16,260 nt of DNA, from contig DAOTYX010000017.1 of NCBI GenBank assembly GCA_034434635.1, positions 1-16,260 on the forward strand, in the 5' to 3' direction. This DNA comes from DAOTYX01 sp034434635. GTDB taxonomy: Bacteria > Chloroflexota > Anaerolineae > B4-G1 > DUEL01. The translations under genes were made by a program, and so were the position numbers. The notes under the pieces were generated by a model. It was not told where the DNA came from, made no database searches, and worked only from the letters and a program-made list of their open reading frames with translations. Every line of letters starts with the position of its first letter. Position 1 is the stretch's first letter. Of this stretch, positions 13,479-16,260 are shown one piece after another.

Positions 13479-15221
13479 ATGAATGCGATTGTCGTATTGA
13501 TCCTGGCTGCCATCGGCATCGCGGTAGGCTATGGCGTCTACGCCAAGAGCATTGACCGCCGGATCGTGCAGCCCGACCCCTCCAAGGCAACGCCTGCCAA
13601 GATGTACATGGACGGTGTGGATTTCATCCCTGCCAACCGCAATGTCCTCTTCGGCTACCAGTTCAAGTCCATCGCCGCTCTCGGCCCCATCCTGGGTCCC
13701 ATCATCGCCGTCCAGTGGGGCTGGCTCCCGGCGCTCCTGTGGATCATCCTGGGCACCTTCTTCATCGGCTGGGTCCAGGACTACAGCAGCATCATCATGG
13801 GGGTCCGGGAGGAGGGGCAGACCTTCGGCGCCCTCAGTTATCGCCTGATCTCACCCCGCGCCCGCAACATCCTCCTGGCTTTCATCTACATCTACCTGCT
13901 GATGATTATGGGCGCCTTCGGCATCCAGGTGGGCTTCAACCTGCTCGCCAGGACACCCGTGCCGCTGGGGGTGATCATCGTCATCCTCGCCGGCATCCTG
14001 GCCGGACAGATGACCTACAAGTGGAAGCAGGACATTATCCTCACCACGGTGGTCACCGTCATCATCGCCCTGGTCGGCATCTGGGTGGGCACCCTGCCGG
14101 CGGTGCGGGGCTTCTTCAGCGCGCTCTACGGCATCGGCGAAGACGGGACCAGCCCGATCCTCTTCCTGCAGGTCACCCGCGCCGGCTTCATCGGCAGCCT
14201 GCTGGTCGTGATCTTCTGCTACCTGGGGGCGGTGCTCCCCATCTGGCGCTGGGCGCAGCCGATCAACTACGTGGCCTTCTGGATCGTCCTGCTCGGCATC
14301 CTGGGCGGCGTCGTCGGCCTCTTGGTCGCCCGGCCGGGGATGGGGGACTTCCCGGCCGTCACAGATTTCACCACCGCATCGGGCCCCCTGTGGCCCATGC
14401 TCTTCGTGACCATCGCCTGCGGAGCGATCTCCGGCTGGCATAGCCTGGTCTCCTCCTCGGGCACGGCCCGTCAGTTGGAGAAGGAGACCGACGCCCTCTA
14501 CGTCGGCGGCGGGGCGATGTTCCTGGAGATGTTCTTCGCCACGGTGGCCTTCCTCACCGCGACGGTCGCCTTCGGCAGCTTCCAGGGCTATCAGGACGCC
14601 GGCGGACCGGGGGCAGCGGCGGCCGTCTTCTCCAACGGCCTGGCCGTCTTCCTGAATAACTGGGGGCTGGATCGCATCCTGGGCGAGGGCTTCGGCGCGG
14701 CCTACGGCGGCGTCTTCCTGACCCTGATGGCGCTGACGATCATGCACCTGGTGGTGCGCTTCATGCGCGTCGCCAGCGCCGAGGCGCTGGGGGAGCGCTT
14801 CCCCATCATGCGCAACGTCCACGTCGGATCCCTGATCGCCCTGGCCCTGACGCTCCTCCTCATCTGGATCGTGCCCTTCCTGCAGATCTGGGGCATCTTC
14901 GGCGCGGCCAACCAGTTGATGGCCTCCCTGGCCCTGTTGCTCATCACCCTCTGGTTGATGTCCAAGGCCAAGAACTACCAGTGGACCTTCTGGCCCTTCG
15001 TCTTCATGCTGGTCACCACCATCGGCGCCCTGCTCTGGTCAGCCTACGCGGCCTTCTTCGTCCGGCTGCCCGCCCAGACCGCCTGGCAGGGCATCGTTGC
15101 CCAGGTGACCATCGGCATCCTGGCGCTGGTGTTGGTGGGACTGGCCATCATCCTGGTGGTGGATGGCATCGGGAGCATCCGGCGCTATCAGGCGCAGATG
15201 GCCAAGGCGACCAGCCGCTGA
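13479..15221 (+). CDS. cstA: CstA-family (carbon starvation/pyruvate-peptide) transporter
   Basis: CstA proteins are inner-membrane transporters linked to pyruvate or peptide uptake, often during carbon limitation. The 580-residue product is almost all membrane (about 15-16 hydrophobic segments). The family start signature is clear: TPAKMYMDGVDFIPANRNVL followed by FGYQFKSIAALGPILGPI, then WGWLPALLWIILGTFFIGWV and QDYSS. The second hallmark is CGAISGWHSLVSSSGTARQ, corresponding to the SG-x-SH-LVSSGT segment. It is shorter than the roughly 700-residue E. coli protein but close to the compact CstA forms of many bacteria and archaea. ATG 13479 has AGGAGG upstream. An unusual 144-nt leader precedes it. 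It is followed by two small genes and not by the small DUF466 partner seen with E. coli CstA. The substrate is not readable from sequence. Confidence 0.93.
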   Translation: MNAIVVLILAAIGIAVGYGVYAKSIDRRIVQPDPSKATPAKMYMDGVDFIPANRNVLFGYQFKSIAALGPILGPIIAVQWGWLPALLWIILGTFFIGWVQDYSSIIMGVREEGQTFGALSYRLISPRARNILLAFIYIYLLMIMGAFGIQVGFNLLARTPVPLGVIIVILAGILAGQMTYKWKQDIILTTVVTVIIALVGIWVGTLPAVRGFFSALYGIGEDGTSPILFLQVTRAGFIGSLLVVIFCYLGAVLPIWRWAQPINYVAFWIVLLGILGGVVGLLVARPGMGDFPAVTDFTTASGPLWPMLFVTIACGAISGWHSLVSSSGTARQLEKETDALYVGGGAMFLEMFFATVAFLTATVAFGSFQGYQDAGGPGAAAAVFSNGLAVFLNNWGLDRILGEGFGAAYGGVFLTLMALTIMHLVVRFMRVASAEALGERFPIMRNVHVGSLIALALTLLLIWIVPFLQIWGIFGAANQLMASLALLLITLWLMSKAKNYQWTFWPFVFMLVTTIGALLWSAYAAFFVRLPAQTAWQGIVAQVTIGILALVLVGLAIILVVDGIGSIRRYQAQMAKATSR

Positions 15222-15234
15222 GGCCGTCTGTGGG

Positions 15235-15292
15235 CAGAAGCACGGGACAGGGTAGGGCGGGCCACCCACCCGCCCTACCGCTGTGCTTCCTG
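15235..15292 (+). repeat. Two-tier hairpin after cstA
   Basis: The inner stem is 11 bp, GGTAGGGCGGG (15251-15261) with CCCGCCCTACC (15269-15279), loop CCACCCA. The outer arm CAGAAGCAC (15235-15243) pairs with GTGCTTCCTG (15283-15292) with one bulge. It has no T tract. It could lower read-through into the downstream genes or stabilise the cstA mRNA. Confidence 0.55.
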
Positions 15293-15308
15293 CACAGGTG
15301 ACGCGGAA

Positions 15309-15662
15309 ATGGACCTGCAGGTGATCATGCCCATCCCGACCACCTTCCGCCAGTGCCTCTCCTGCGAGGCCCTCTCGGCGGAGTTTGTGGGGGAGTCGGC
15401 GCGGCGGGAGATGCGCCAGGAGTACCCGGCGGAGTTCCTGGCCGAGTTCGAGCGGCTGATGGACTGGATCCACGAACTGACCCGCCGCTTCGGCCCGTCC
15501 CTCCGCGTGCGCGTGGTGGACCCCCAATCGCCGGAGGGGCTGTGGAAGTGCCTGCGGCACGGCGTGCGCCGCTACCCGACTTTCCTCCTCCCCACCGGCC
15601 GGAAAGTGGTCGGCTGGGAGCAGGCAGCCCTGGAAGAGGCGCTGCGGGAAGCGAGCGGATGA
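15309..15662 (+). CDS. Small thioredoxin-fold-like protein downstream of cstA
   Basis: The 117-residue product looks like a compact thioredoxin-fold protein: a first strand VIMPIPTTF, then a CxxC motif CLSC (Cys16/Cys19), a helix-rich middle (YPAEFLAEFERLMDWIHELTRRF), a strand LRVRVVDPQSPEGLW, and RRYPTFLLPTGRKVVGW with Pro90 in the cis-proline position. No signal peptide or membrane helix is seen, so it should be cytoplasmic. It could be a redox partner or regulator, or may have lost catalysis. The spacing between CxxC and cis-Pro is shorter than in classical thioredoxin. The start has AGGTGA (15296-15301) with 7-nt spacing. It overlaps the next gene by 4 bp (ATGA), a strong sign of translational coupling. 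It lies 87 nt after cstA, with a large hairpin between them. Confidence 0.78.
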   Translation: MDLQVIMPIPTTFRQCLSCEALSAEFVGESARREMRQEYPAEFLAEFERLMDWIHELTRRFGPSLRVRVVDPQSPEGLWKCLRHGVRRYPTFLLPTGRKVVGWEQAALEEALREASG

Positions 15663-15979
15663 CCAGCCCTGGATCGGCGGACGGGGAATCGCGGTTCGAG
15701 CCGTGGGGACGCCGCCTGCGGGCGTCCGTTCTGGCCCTGCGCGACATCCTGTACGGGATGACGCTGTATGACTGGGTGCGGGAAATGGAGAAGGCGCGGG
15801 GGGAGGTGGAGAAGGTCTTCGTCCTCCTGGTCTTCGGCGACCTGCTGGGCATCCCCATCCTGCCCCCCTACTACACCCTCCGCCTGCTGCCGTACGCCGT
15901 GCCGCGCCTCGAAGGCTGGCGGCGGTGCATGCTGCGGGAAAAGGACCTGACCGACCTGTGCGATCAGGATATCGGCTGA
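15659..15979 (+). CDS. Small protein of unknown function coupled to the thioredoxin-like gene
   Basis: I do not recognise a named family. The 106-residue product starts with a polar stretch, then RRLRASVLALRDILYGMTLYDWVREMEKARGEVEKV with an amphipathic helix, a hydrophobic segment VFVLLVFGDLLGIPILPP (about residues 53-70), YYTLRLLPYAVPRLEGW and an acidic end LREKDLTDLCDQDIG. It could be a peripheral or single-pass membrane protein. Its start overlaps the stop of the upstream gene (ATGA at 15659-15662), so the two should be made together. The longer frame open from 15353 is set aside because it runs over the thioredoxin-like gene in another frame. The link to CstA is inferred from position only. 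Confidence 0.75.
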   Translation: MTSPGSADGESRFEPWGRRLRASVLALRDILYGMTLYDWVREMEKARGEVEKVFVLLVFGDLLGIPILPPYYTLRLLPYAVPRLEGWRRCMLREKDLTDLCDQDIG

Positions 15980-16013
15980 ACTCATACCGGCGCGCCTGCG
16001 TTCGCCTGTCATC

Positions 16014-16082
16014 GTAACTGCTCACCCTAATTCGCTTTTCTCGACTTGTCAAAATCGTACCATTCAGGTAACTGCTCAGCCT
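16014..16082 (+). repeat. 15-nt direct repeat, copies 54 nt apart
   Basis: GTAACTGCTCACCCT (16014-16028) and GTAACTGCTCAGCCT (16068-16082) differ at one base. The pair brackets an AT-richer stretch. It could be a remnant of a mobile element end or a protein binding site. Confidence 0.6.
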
Positions 16083-16119
16083 GGCGCAGAGATGTCATGC
16101 TGTATGCCGAAGAGAGGAT

Positions 16120-16208
16120 CTGTCAACGGATTCTGGGAACGGATTGAACGGATCGGCGGGTCGCGAGTGGTTCTTTCCGTTCAATCCGTGCCCAGAATCC
16201 GTTGACAG
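16120..16208. repeat. Long inverted repeat, 33-bp arms and 23-nt loop
   Basis: The left arm (16120-16152) and right arm (16176-16208) are complementary over 33 positions with a single mismatch (A16138 opposite G16190). The arm ends are CTGTCAACGGATTCTGGG and CCCAGAATCCGTTGACAG. The arms contain repeated AACGGATT-like units. CATGCTGT (16096-16103) and ACAGCATG (16205-16212) form another complementary pair around it. It resembles a dispersed palindromic element or a MITE rather than an ordinary terminator. Confidence 0.8.
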
Positions 16209-16260
16209 CATGCCCCGATCGGGAGGTGTCAAAGCGCGGGGCAGTAGGGTAAGCAGATAC

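Larger units (their letters stand above)
15980..16260. other. Gene-free right end with repeats
   Basis: No protein gene or RNA gene was recognised in these 281 bases. It is less GC-rich in places (16030-16060) than the rest and contains a direct repeat and a long inverted repeat, listed separately. Confidence 0.5.

Noticed and set aside
13851..14822. Minus-strand frame opposite cstA
   Set aside because: Asp/Glu/His-rich mirror of a transmembrane gene, a common artefact.

Overview
This window looks like chromosomal DNA from a GC-rich bacterium, most likely of the phylum Chloroflexota (Anaerolineae-like lineages). That is inferred from gene style: a zinc-ribbon/TPR/TolB membrane protein, a GH3-type adenylation enzyme, a LiaF-like charged membrane protein, tRNAs without an encoded CCA, and many palindromic intergenic repeats. 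Taxonomy was not tested. Promoters close to the sigma-70 consensus stand out against the GC-rich background and give much of the operon structure.

Layout. 1-676 (-): a SIMPL-domain lipoprotein running off the left edge. 796-1878 (+): a secreted, membrane-anchored CAP-domain protein whose promoter predicts an almost leaderless mRNA. 1945-3855 (+): a membrane protein with an N-terminal zinc ribbon, TPRs and a TolB-like propeller. 3897-4148 (+): three tRNA genes (Pro-TGG, Gly-TCC and a CAT tRNA) under a strong promoter, followed 55 nt later, with no visible promoter or terminator, by moaA, moaC and a MOSC-domain gene (molybdenum cofactor group). 6149-6982 (-): an alpha/beta hydrolase overlapping the MOSC gene tail to tail. 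6983-7318: a structured divergent intergenic region. 7319-7768 (+): a small membrane protein. 7770-7847: a decayed palindrome and a 14-bp perfect hairpin between convergent genes. 11769 down to 7865 (-): an operon of Tat-exported L,D-transpeptidase, glutamine-dependent NAD synthetase and a short GH3-like enzyme. 12039-13334 (+): a divergent PlsY homologue and a membrane-anchored protein of unknown function. 13479-15979 (+): a CstA-family transporter followed by a thioredoxin-fold protein and a small hydrophobic protein that overlap by 4 bp. 15980-16260: no gene seen; it holds a direct repeat and a 33-bp-arm inverted repeat.

How the genes fit together. The moaA-moaC-MOSC run would make and handle the pterin of the molybdenum cofactor; MoaB/MogA, MoaD/E and MoeA are not in the window. 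The cstA-led run may be a transporter with its own accessory proteins, since the usual small DUF466 (YbdD/YjiX) partner is absent and two unrelated small proteins follow instead. The transpeptidase-nadE-GH3 run shares a strand with gaps of 11-15 nt, so it is probably co-transcribed, but the three functions do not form an obvious pathway. No CRISPR array, insertion sequence or phage gene was seen. The candidates most worth a second look are the cstA accessory pair, the unusual tRNA-Pro T-loop, the PlsY lacking its motif-3 lysine, the lid-less GH3 protein, and the families of palindromic repeats.
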